This document shows positions 26,480 to 33,870 of a stretch of 45,113 bases of DNA, piece by piece. Source of the stretch: Bradyrhizobium sp. AT1 (lineage in GTDB: Bacteria; Pseudomonadota; Alphaproteobacteria; Rhizobiales; Xanthobacteraceae); assembly GCF_001590795.1 (NCBI RefSeq), contig NZ_JXDL01000001.1, forward strand, positions 2,859,025 to 2,904,137. Reading direction: 5' to 3'. Every line of letters begins with the position of its first letter. Position 1 is the stretch's first letter. The position numbers and the translations under genes are program-made. Below the pieces are notes generated by a model, which worked only from the letters and a program-made list of their open reading frames with translations, did not search any database and had not been told where the DNA came from.

Positions 26480-27493
26480 ATGATGAAGAAAGTGGCTATC
26501 GTCGCAAACGTGCTTGCGGCATCGACAATTGTCGCATCCGCCGCGACGCTCGACACGGTGAAGAGCCGCGGCACGCTTGTGTGCGGCGTCAGCGCCGGCT
26601 TTGCCGGTTTCTCCGCGCCGGACTCACAAGGCAATTACCGGGGTCTCGACGTCGACTATTGCCGCGCGCTCGCGGCCGGCGTGCTCGGTGACGCCAGCAA
26701 GGTGCGGTACGTCTCGCTGACCGCGCAGAACCGCTTCACCGCCCTGCAATCGGGCGAGATCGACGTGCTCTACCGCAACTCGACGCAGACGTATTTGCGC
26801 GGCGTGACGCTGGGCCTGCGCCAGGGACCGGTCAACTTCTACGACGGCCAGGGTTTTGTCGTGAAGAAGGATCTCGGCGTCAAGGAGATCAAGGACCTCA
26901 AAGGCGCCACCGTCTGCGTCGCCCAAGGCACCACGCACGAAGTGACGCTCGGCGATTACGGCCGTGCCAACGGCATCGACTGGAAGCCGCTGGTGTTCGA
27001 CCGCGTCGACACCATGTACCAGACCTTCTTCGGCGGCCGCTGCGATGCCATGACCCAGGACGCCTCCGCCCTCGCCGGCGCCGTGACCACGGCCGCGCCG
27101 AACCCTCCCGACTACGTCGTGCTGCCGCAGACCATCAGCAAGGAGCCGCTCGGCCCCTTCACCCGCAACGGCGACGAGGTCTGGAGCGACATCATCACCT
27201 GGCTGCATTACGGCCTGATCGAGGCCGAGGAGCTCGGCGTCACCCAGGGGAATGTCGACGAGATGGCCAAATCGCAGACACCGGCGATCCAGCGCCTGCT
27301 CGGTGCCTCCGGCGATCTCGGCTCCCGGCTCGGGCTCGACAACAAATGGCTGGTGACCGCGATCAAGGCCACCGGCAATTACGGCGAGATCTACGAGCGC
27401 AACGTCGGCAAGGCGAGCCCGCTCAAGCTCGACCGCGGCCTCAACGGCCTCTGGAGCAAGGGCGGCTTGATGTACGCGGTGCCGTTCAAGTAA
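26480..27493 (+). CDS. aapJ: Amino acid ABC transporter substrate-binding protein (AapJ-like)
   Basis: A 337-residue periplasmic binding protein. A signal peptide of about 22 residues (ending STIVASA) is followed by TLDTVKSRGTLVCGVSAGFAGF, the usual opening of AapJ/BztA proteins. Further family marks are GLDVDYCRALAAGVLGD and DVLYRNSTQTYLRG. GGGGAG precedes the first of two adjacent ATG codons. It belongs functionally with aapQM, which are on the other strand 2.3 kb away, with the regulator and aminotransferase between. Confidence 0.88.
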   Translation: MMKKVAIVANVLAASTIVASAATLDTVKSRGTLVCGVSAGFAGFSAPDSQGNYRGLDVDYCRALAAGVLGDASKVRYVSLTAQNRFTALQSGEIDVLYRNSTQTYLRGVTLGLRQGPVNFYDGQGFVVKKDLGVKEIKDLKGATVCVAQGTTHEVTLGDYGRANGIDWKPLVFDRVDTMYQTFFGGRCDAMTQDASALAGAVTTAAPNPPDYVVLPQTISKEPLGPFTRNGDEVWSDIITWLHYGLIEAEELGVTQGNVDEMAKSQTPAIQRLLGASGDLGSRLGLDNKWLVTAIKATGNYGEIYERNVGKASPLKLDRGLNGLWSKGGLMYAVPFK

Positions 27494-27503
27494 ACGTCTC
27501 CAT

Positions 27504-27642
27504 TGTCCCGGACGCGCTGCGGCGTGCAACGCCGCTGCGCAGAGCCGGGACCCAGGACGCCACGGCTTCTGACTCTCCAAAAGAATAGGCCCCGGCTCTG
27601 CAGCGCAATACTTCGCATTGCGCCGCGTCCGGGGCACGAGAC
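27504..27642. repeat. Palindromic repeat (GTCCCGGACGCG...CGCGTCCGGGGCAC), second copy
   Basis: Outer arms TGTCCCGGACGCG and CGCGTCCGGGGCA pair with one mismatch, and inner arms CAGAGCCGGGACC and CCCGGCTCTGCAG pair over 10 bases. Same family as 21717-21859. It lies between aapJ and the racemase-like gene, both rightward, and could separate them transcriptionally. Confidence 0.8.
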
Positions 27643-27659
27643 CGAGATAGTCACGCGCA

Positions 27660-28310
27660 ATGACGACGCCCCCACGCATCGCCCTGATCCACGCCCTCAA
27701 GCATTCCATCGCCCCGATCGAAGCGGCGTTTACGCAGGCCTGGCCGGCGGCCCGGCTGACGAACCTGCTCGACGACAGTCTGTCGGCGGATCTGGCCCGC
27801 GACGGCATGCTCACCGATGCCATGACCGATCGCTTCCTGGCGCTCGGCGACTATGCGGCGGCAACCGGCGCGAACGGGATCCTGTTCACCTGCTCGGCCT
27901 TCGGCCCCTGCATCGAGGCGGTCGCGCGCGCGCATGCGCCGATGCCGGTGCTGAAGCCGAACGAAGCGATGATCGAGCGCGCGGTGACGATGGGCAGGCG
28001 CATCGGCCTGCTCTCGACCTTCCCGCCGACGCTGGCCTCGATGCCGCCGGAGTTCCCCGCCTCGGTCCAGCTCGTGCCGAAGCTTGCCGAAGGGGCGCTT
28101 GCGGCGCTCGACCGCGGTGACCGCGCCACGCACGACCGGTTGATCGTCGAAGCATCCAGGGACCTCGGCGATTGCGACGTCATCGCGCTGGCGCAGTTCA
28201 GCATCGCAGCGACGGCACCGCTGGTCGCGGAAGCCACCGGCCGCCCGGTCGTGACCACGCCCGACAGCGCGGTCGACAAGCTGATGAAGCTGCTGGATGC
28301 GAAGGCTTAA
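27660..28310 (+). CDS. Asp/Glu/hydantoin racemase superfamily protein lacking the second cysteine
   Basis: A 216-residue protein of the Asp/Glu racemase superfamily. The first active-site cysteine is present in ILFTCSAFGPC (near residue 80). The second, normally in an LGCT motif, is replaced: the segment reads VIALAQFSIAATAP. With one catalytic cysteine it may not racemise in the usual two-base way, and could be a decarboxylase, isomerase or one-sided enzyme like other single-cysteine members. The start ATG has only a weak GAGA upstream. Its stop overlaps the stop of the convergent TetR gene within a shared TTAA. Confidence 0.82.
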   Translation: MTTPPRIALIHALKHSIAPIEAAFTQAWPAARLTNLLDDSLSADLARDGMLTDAMTDRFLALGDYAAATGANGILFTCSAFGPCIEAVARAHAPMPVLKPNEAMIERAVTMGRRIGLLSTFPPTLASMPPEFPASVQLVPKLAEGALAALDRGDRATHDRLIVEASRDLGDCDVIALAQFSIAATAPLVAEATGRPVVTTPDSAVDKLMKLLDAKA

Positions 28311-28954
28311 GCGCCGGCTTTCTTTCGGCGCCGGGCGTCCTTGATCGCCAAGGCGAGCGCTGTCTTCGTTTCGTTGACAAAATCCTCGACCAGTTCCTCG
28401 CGCGTGGTCTGTGCGGCCTCGCCGGTGAACAGCCCCTGCTCGGCCAGCATCACCACGCCGTGCAACGCCGCCCAGATCTTGAGCGCTTGCCGCTCGCGCA
28501 AATAGCCGACCGCAGGTGCTTCGAGGGCTTCGATCACCAGCGAAAACGTCTCGCGCGTGGCCTCGTGCAGCTCGCTGCCCTTGGCCGCGCATGAGACGAT
28601 GCGCGACGCAAACATCAGGCGGTAGATGCCGTTGCGGCGCAGACCGAAATCGAGGGTCACCTGCGCCAACCGCGACAGCTTCGATTGCTTCGACGTCTCG
28701 GCCATCGCCTTGCGCATGATCGCGCTGAGCTGCCGGAACGCCTCCGCCGTCACCGCCGCAAGCAGCGCCTCGCGATCGGCAAAGTGCCGATACGGCGCCG
28801 GCTGAGAGACGCCGAGCTGCTTGGCAAGCGCCTTGATGCTGATCGCCTCGGCGCCGCCCCGCTCCGCCTCGCGCAGCGCGGCCTTGATCAGGGCGCCGCG
28901 AAGATCGCCATGGTGGTAGCTGTTCTCGGGCTTGCGAGCGAGTTGGGGGCGCAT
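28307..28954 (-). CDS. TetR/AcrR-family transcriptional regulator
   Basis: A 215-residue regulator. The N-terminal helix-turn-helix is clear: SYHHGDLRGALIKAA leads into ISIKALAKQLGVSQPAPYRH, and the rest is an all-helical ligand domain of the WHG type. The ATG at 28954 is taken because the homology begins there; the ribosome site is weak. The frame remains open for a further kilobase upstream, antisense to the P450, and is not coding. It is divergent from the ferredoxin-P450 operon and is the likely controller of it. Confidence 0.88.
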   Translation of the reverse strand: MRPQLARKPENSYHHGDLRGALIKAALREAERGGAEAISIKALAKQLGVSQPAPYRHFADREALLAAVTAEAFRQLSAIMRKAMAETSKQSKLSRLAQVTLDFGLRRNGIYRLMFASRIVSCAAKGSELHEATRETFSLVIEALEAPAVGYLRERQALKIWAALHGVVMLAEQGLFTGEAAQTTREELVEDFVNETKTALALAIKDARRRKKAGA

Positions 28955-28981
28955 GTCGTGGGCAAGCCTATAAGTTTGCGC

Positions 28982-29011
28982 TTGACAGGGGAAGCCCGCC
29001 GCGAATGTAAT
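28982..29011 (+). promoter_or_regulatory. Probable promoter of the ferredoxin-P450 operon
   Basis: TTGACA at 28982-28987 is followed after 18 bases by TGTAAT, in an AT-rich patch that contrasts with its surroundings. It lies 97 bases before the ferredoxin start and 28 bases from the TetR start, so a TetR dimer bound here would cover both. Confidence 0.5.
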
Positions 29012-29107
29012 ATCATATAACTTAGAATGAGCGGCAAATGCCGCCGCCACCATTGACACGAGGAACGCGCCGCCTCGCGCCGCGCGCATACGACCGAGGA
29101 AGCCGCC

Positions 29108-29317
29108 ATGACAGAGCGATTGAGGGTTCGCGTCGATCCCGACAAATGCCAGGGCCACGCGCGCTGCAAGGCTCTGGCGCCCGAGCTGTTCGAACTCGAC
29201 GAATACGGCAACGCGCACGAAGCCGGCGATGGCATTGTTCCGCCAGGCCTCGAAGACAAAGCCTGGCTTGCCAAATCCAATTGCCCGGAAATCGCAATCG
29301 ACGTGATCGAGGAGTAG
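29108..29317 (+). CDS. P450-associated ferredoxin with CxxHxxC cluster motif
   Basis: A 69-residue ferredoxin. The cluster ligands read C-Q-G-H-A-R-C near residues 14-20 and a later CP at about 59-60; histidine replaces the usual second cysteine. Such CxxHxxC-CP ferredoxins accompany cytochromes P450 in alphaproteobacteria and mycobacteria and carry a 3Fe-4S or His-ligated cluster. GAGGAA lies 6 bases before the ATG. The P450 follows after 60 bases and is the evident electron acceptor; the reductase is not in the window. Confidence 0.92.
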   Translation: MTERLRVRVDPDKCQGHARCKALAPELFELDEYGNAHEAGDGIVPPGLEDKAWLAKSNCPEIAIDVIEE

Positions 29318-29377
29318 CGCGGGCTTCCTGAGTTCCCACCTGCGCGATTCGATCACCAGCTCGAGGATTCCCCTGAC

Positions 29378-30598
29378 ATGTCCGACGTCAGCCAGCCTGT
29401 CGCCCATCCGCCCGTCACCGACTGGGTCAACGATTTCGACCACACCGACCCGCAGTGGACGGAAGACCCGTTCCCGATCTGGGACGAGCTGCGCGCCGCA
29501 AGCCCGGTCGTGCACACCAAGCGCTTTCTCGGCTGCTACATGCCGACGACCTACGAGGCCGTGCGTGAGATCGCCAACGACACCGAGCATTTCTCCTCGC
29601 GCCGCATCATCGTCCGCGACGTTCGTCCGGAGGTCGCCAGGAACGCTGCCCCGCCGATCACCTCCGATCCGCCCGTGCACAAGCCGGCCAAGCAGTTGCT
29701 GCTGCCGCCCTTCACCCCGGATGCGATGAAGAAGCTGGAACCGCGCATGCGCGCGATCTGCAACGAGCTGATCGACGGCTTCATCGCCGACGGCAAGGTC
29801 GACGCCGCCGCGCGCTACAGCAAATACATCCCGGTTCGGGCCATCGCACACATGCTCGGCATTCCCGAGAGCGACAGCGATCTCTTCATCAACTGGATCC
29901 ACATGATCCTGGAACTCGGCATCAGGGACGAGAGCAAGCTGCTCCAGGCCGTGCAGGAGATGAGCGCCTATTTCAGGACCCATATCGAAGAGCGCAAATC
30001 GAGGCCGACCGACGATCTCATCTCCTACCTGATGAATGCCAGGGACAAGGAGGGCCAGCCGCTGGAAGAGTCCCACGTGCTGGGCTCGCTGCGCCTGCTT
30101 CTGATCGCCGGCATCGACACCACCTGGAGCGCGATCGGATCTTCACTGTGGCATCTGGCGAAGACGCCGGCCGATCGCGAGCGGCTGATCGCCGAGCCCG
30201 CATTGATCCCAACCGCGGTGGAGGAACTGCTGCGCGCCTATTCGCCGGTGACGATGGCCCGCGAGGTGGTCAAGGAGACGACGGTCTCGGGCTGCCCGGT
30301 CAGAGCGGGCAACATGGTGCTGCTGTCGTTCCCCGCGGCAAATCGCGATCCCACGATGTTTCCGGATGCTGACAAAGTCGTGATCGACCGCCGCGAAAAT
30401 CGCCACGCCGCGTTCGGCCTCGGCATCCACCGCTGCGTCGGTTCCAATCTGGCGCGCATGGAGATGCAGGTTGCGCTGGAGGAATGGCTGAAGCGCGTTC
30501 CGGATTTCCGCCTCGATCCGGCAGGCACCGTGACCTGGTCGCAGGGCACGGTGCGGGGCCCGCGCCAGTTGCCATTTTTGCTGGGAAAGGCGATGTAG
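29378..30598 (+). CDS. Cytochrome P450 monooxygenase
   Basis: A 406-residue soluble P450. The oxygen-binding I-helix reads LIAGIDTTWSAIG (near residue 241), the ExxR motif is EELLR (near 281), and the heme loop FGLGIHRCVGSNLAR places the cysteine ligand near 352. There is no membrane anchor. GAGGA lies 10 bases before the ATG. With the ferredoxin upstream and an MFS carrier 28 bases downstream it probably starts oxidation of an imported organic acid or a secondary metabolite. The substrate class cannot be read from sequence. Confidence 0.94.
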   Translation: MSDVSQPVAHPPVTDWVNDFDHTDPQWTEDPFPIWDELRAASPVVHTKRFLGCYMPTTYEAVREIANDTEHFSSRRIIVRDVRPEVARNAAPPITSDPPVHKPAKQLLLPPFTPDAMKKLEPRMRAICNELIDGFIADGKVDAAARYSKYIPVRAIAHMLGIPESDSDLFINWIHMILELGIRDESKLLQAVQEMSAYFRTHIEERKSRPTDDLISYLMNARDKEGQPLEESHVLGSLRLLLIAGIDTTWSAIGSSLWHLAKTPADRERLIAEPALIPTAVEELLRAYSPVTMAREVVKETTVSGCPVRAGNMVLLSFPAANRDPTMFPDADKVVIDRRENRHAAFGLGIHRCVGSNLARMEMQVALEEWLKRVPDFRLDPAGTVTWSQGTVRGPRQLPFLLGKAM

Positions 30599-30626
30599 GG
30601 CTTTCCAGATCGTGGAGAGGCCGGAC

Positions 30627-31949
30627 GTGACTGAGCAAGCAACCCAACCGGCCTCTGACCACATCGACCTCGCCGACGCCAGGCGGCGGATCAAGGCGAT
30701 CTTCATCGGCTCGATCGGCAATCTCGTCGAGTGGTACGACTTCTACGCCTACACGGCGTTCGCGCTCTATTTCGCGCCGGCCTTTTTCCCCGGCAACGAC
30801 CCCGTCGTGCAGCAATTGAACGTCGCCGTCGTTTTCGCGGCAACCTTCCTGATGCGGCCCCTTGGCGGCTGGTTCTTCGGCTATCTCGCCGATCATTTCG
30901 GCCGCCGCATCTCGCTGACCCTGTCGGTCGTCTTCATGTGCTTCGGCTCGCTGATCATCGCGCTGACGCCGACTTATGCCACGATCGGGTTCGCCGCGCC
31001 GGTGATCCTGGCGCTCGCCCGTGTCATCGAGGGCCTTAGCCTCGGCGGCGAATATGGCGCCAGCGCCACCTATCTCAGCGAGGTTGCCGATCCCAAGCAC
31101 CGCGGCTTCTATTCCAGCTTCCAGTACGTCACCCTGATCGGCGGCCAGCTCACCGCGATCATCGTGCTGCTACTCCTGCAAAAGGTCTTCCTCACTCCTG
31201 AGGAGCTCAAGGCCTGGGGTTGGCGTATCCCCTTCGCGATCGGCGCGGCGCTCGCGATCTTTGCCGCGGTGATGCGGCGCGGCCTGCACGAGACGGAGGC
31301 GTTCGAGGAAGCCAAGAAGGTGGTGAAGCCGACCGGTTCGATCACCAATTTGCTGCGTTATCCGCGCGAGCTGCTGCTGGTCGTCGGCCTCACTGCCGGC
31401 GGCACGGCGGCGTTCTACACCTTCACCACCTACATGCAGACCTTCGTCAAGCTTTCGGTCGGGCTGACCGAGGATCAGACCACATTGGTGATCTTCGGCA
31501 CCCTGATCTTCGCGACCATCCTGCAGCCGATCTATGGCGCGATCTCCGACAAGATCGGACGCAAGCCGCTCCTGATCTTCTTCGGTGTCGCCGGCACGCT
31601 TGCGACCGTGCCACTGCTGATGACGCTGAAGGAGACCAAGTCGCCCTTCGTCGCCTTCATCCTGATCTGCTGCGCCTGGCTGTTCGTCGCCGGCTACACC
31701 TCGATCAACGCCGTGGTGAAGGCCGAGCTGTTCCCGACCAATGTCCGCGCGCTCGGCGTCGGCCTGCCCTATGCGATCACGGTCTCGCTCTTCGGCGGCA
31801 CGGCGCCGGCGATCGCGCTCTATTTCAAGAGCAGCGGGCACGAGGACTGGTTCTATTTCTATCTCAGCGGCATCATCTGTCTGTCGCTGATCATCTATTC
31901 CACCATGCGCGACACCAAACACGCCTCCGCCATGCATCGCCACGAGTAG
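30627..31949 (+). CDS. MFS transporter, metabolite:H+ symporter (KgtP/ShiA-like) family
   Basis: A 440-residue inner-membrane carrier with about 12 helices. IGNLVEWYDFYAYTAFALYF near the N-terminus and the loop GYLADHFGRR identify the metabolite:H+ symporter group, which imports organic acids such as 2-oxoglutarate, shikimate or aromatic acids. The start is a GTG at 30627 with GGAGAGG 6 bases upstream; a GTG 15 bases earlier is less well placed. The molybdopterin oxidoreductase follows after 3 bases. It may bring in the substrate of the P450. Confidence 0.9.
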   Translation: MTEQATQPASDHIDLADARRRIKAIFIGSIGNLVEWYDFYAYTAFALYFAPAFFPGNDPVVQQLNVAVVFAATFLMRPLGGWFFGYLADHFGRRISLTLSVVFMCFGSLIIALTPTYATIGFAAPVILALARVIEGLSLGGEYGASATYLSEVADPKHRGFYSSFQYVTLIGGQLTAIIVLLLLQKVFLTPEELKAWGWRIPFAIGAALAIFAAVMRRGLHETEAFEEAKKVVKPTGSITNLLRYPRELLLVVGLTAGGTAAFYTFTTYMQTFVKLSVGLTEDQTTLVIFGTLIFATILQPIYGAISDKIGRKPLLIFFGVAGTLATVPLLMTLKETKSPFVAFILICCAWLFVAGYTSINAVVKAELFPTNVRALGVGLPYAITVSLFGGTAPAIALYFKSSGHEDWFYFYLSGIICLSLIIYSTMRDTKHASAMHRHE

Positions 31950-31952
31950 CCC

Positions 31953-32615
31953 ATGTCCGATGACACCGAGCCGCCCGACAGCAAGCTGACCCGCACCAAG
32001 GAGAAATGGGCGCGCGAGGGTCGCTTCCTGACCGGCAAGATCACGCGTCCGGAAGACCAGCGCCTGCCGCCCGGCCAGCACCTCACCAAGGACTGGCCGG
32101 TGCTCGATCTCGGGGTCATGCCGCCGGTGTCGCGCGAGCGCTGGCGACTCGACGTCTACGGCGCGATCGAGACGCCCGTGTTCTGGACCTTTGCGGAATT
32201 CGCCGCCCAGAAGCAAGCAAAGTTCACTTCCGACATCCATTGCGTCACGACTTGGTCGCGCTACGACAATGAGTGGGAAGGTCTCGCCACGCGCGAGCTG
32301 CTCGCGGCGTGCCAACCGCGCGAGGATGCGCGCTTTGTCACGCTGCATTCCTATGACGGCTACACCACCAACCTTTCGCTGGACGACTTCGCCGCCGAGG
32401 ATGCGCTGTTCGCCCATAGCTGGTCCGGCCAGCCGCTGACGGAGGAGCATGGCGGCCCGGTGCGGCTGGTCGTGCCGCATCTGTATTTCTGGAAGAGCGC
32501 GAAATGGCTCCAGGCCATCGAATTCCTGACCGAGGACGCGCCGGGCTTCTGGGAAGTCCGCGGCTATCATAACCGCGGTGATCCCTGGGCCGAGCAGCGC
32601 TATTCCGACGACTAG
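31953..32615 (+). CDS. Sulfite oxidase-like molybdopterin oxidoreductase, no signal peptide
   Basis: A 220-residue protein of the oxidoreductase molybdopterin-binding (SUOX) fold. The molybdenum-ligating cysteine is in TSDIHCVTTWSRYD near residue 96. Unlike MsrP (YedY) or periplasmic SorA it has no Tat signal (it begins MSDDTEPPDSKLTRTKEKW) and no heme domain, so it should work in the cytoplasm. The stop of the MFS gene lies 3 bases upstream, so translation is probably coupled. The electron partner and substrate are unknown; the family is usually labelled only as sulfite oxidase-like. Confidence 0.87.
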   Translation: MSDDTEPPDSKLTRTKEKWAREGRFLTGKITRPEDQRLPPGQHLTKDWPVLDLGVMPPVSRERWRLDVYGAIETPVFWTFAEFAAQKQAKFTSDIHCVTTWSRYDNEWEGLATRELLAACQPREDARFVTLHSYDGYTTNLSLDDFAAEDALFAHSWSGQPLTEEHGGPVRLVVPHLYFWKSAKWLQAIEFLTEDAPGFWEVRGYHNRGDPWAEQRYSDD

Positions 32616-32642
32616 AACTCAAGCAGGAACGAGGGGACGCCC

Positions 32643-33866
32643 ATGCCGACGGAACGCTTTCAATTCACGGGCGAAGGCGGCCATCAGCTCGCGGCCGCGC
32701 TGGAGTTGCCGGACGGCGAGCCCGCGGCCTACGCGCTGTTTGCGCACTGCTTCACTTGCGGCAAGGATACGCTCGCGGCCAAGCGCATCTCGGTTGCGCT
32801 CGCCGCCAGGGGCATTGCGGTGCTGCGCTTCGACTTCACGGGGCTCGGCTCGAGCGAAGGCGATTTCGCCAATTCGACATTCTCCTCCAACGTCGCCGAT
32901 CTCGTCCGCGCGGCCGACCATCTGCGCGACACCCGCAAGGCGCCGTCGCTCCTGATCGGCCACAGCCTCGGCGGCGCTGCGATCCTCGCTGCCGCTGGAA
33001 AGATTCCCGAGGCCAAGGCGGTCGTCACCGTCGCGGCCCCATCCGATTCGGCGCATGTGACCGGCCTCTTTAGGGAGCATCTCGACAATATCCGCGCGCA
33101 GGGCGAGGTCGAGGTGTCGCTCGCGGGACGCCCGTTCCGGATCAAGCGCGAATTCCTCGAGGACATCGCCGAGCACGAGCTGATGAGGGACATCGCCGGT
33201 CTGCACAAGGCGCTGCTGGTGATGCACTCTCCGGTCGACGACACCGTCGGCATCGACAATGCGACCAAGATCTTCGTCGCCGCGAAGCATCCCAAAAGCT
33301 TCGTCTCGCTCGACCACGCCGACCATCTGCTGAGCAAGCCGGCCGATGCGCTCTACGCGGCCGACGTGATCGCGGCCTGGGCCAGCCGCTACATCGAGAC
33401 CGCCAAGCCAGCAAAGGCGATGGATCTGCCTGAGGCGCCGCGTCAGGTCGTGGTGCAGGAGACCCGCAAGAGCAAGTTCAACCAGATCATCACCGTCGGC
33501 CCGCATCGACTGGTGGCAGACGAACCGGTCGCCGCCGGTGGCGAGGACGCGGGCCCCGGACCCTACGATTTCCTGCTTGCTAGCCTCGGGGCCTGCACCT
33601 CCATGACCATGCGTCTCTATGCCGACCGCAAGTCGCTGCCGCTCGACCGCGTCACGGTCACGCTGAAGCACTCCAAGATCTACGCCAAGGACTGCGCAGA
33701 GTGCGAGACCCGCGAGGGCATGCTCGACCAGATCGAGCGCGACATCACGATCGACGGCGCGCTCGATGCCGAGCAACGCAAGAAGCTGATGGAGATCGCA
33801 GACAAGTGCCCGGTGCACCGGACATTGACGTCGGAGATCCGCATCGTGACCAAGGCGGTCGACTAG
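32643..33866 (+). CDS. Alpha/beta hydrolase-OsmC fusion protein
   Basis: A 407-residue two-domain protein. Residues 1 to about 255 form an alpha/beta hydrolase with the nucleophile in LIGHSLGGAA (near 106) and an acidic and histidine pair later (VDDTVG and SLDHADHLL). From about 270 there is an OsmC/Ohr domain with both peroxidase cysteines, LGACTSMTM (near 318) and DKCPVHRTL (near 389). Such fusions are known, but the reaction is not established; a thiol-dependent peroxidase coupled to ester or thioester hydrolysis is possible. GAGGGGA precedes the ATG. It closes the rightward operon and its stop lies 4 bases from the stop of the convergent MocR gene. Confidence 0.9.
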   Translation: MPTERFQFTGEGGHQLAAALELPDGEPAAYALFAHCFTCGKDTLAAKRISVALAARGIAVLRFDFTGLGSSEGDFANSTFSSNVADLVRAADHLRDTRKAPSLLIGHSLGGAAILAAAGKIPEAKAVVTVAAPSDSAHVTGLFREHLDNIRAQGEVEVSLAGRPFRIKREFLEDIAEHELMRDIAGLHKALLVMHSPVDDTVGIDNATKIFVAAKHPKSFVSLDHADHLLSKPADALYAADVIAAWASRYIETAKPAKAMDLPEAPRQVVVQETRKSKFNQIITVGPHRLVADEPVAAGGEDAGPGPYDFLLASLGACTSMTMRLYADRKSLPLDRVTVTLKHSKIYAKDCAECETREGMLDQIERDITIDGALDAEQRKKLMEIADKCPVHRTLTSEIRIVTKAVD

Positions 33867-33870
33867 CAGG

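Noticed and set aside
28955..30076. Open frame extending the TetR gene far upstream, antisense to ferredoxin and P450
   Set aside because: The opposite strand encodes unmistakable ferredoxin and P450 proteins, and TetR homology begins at 28954.
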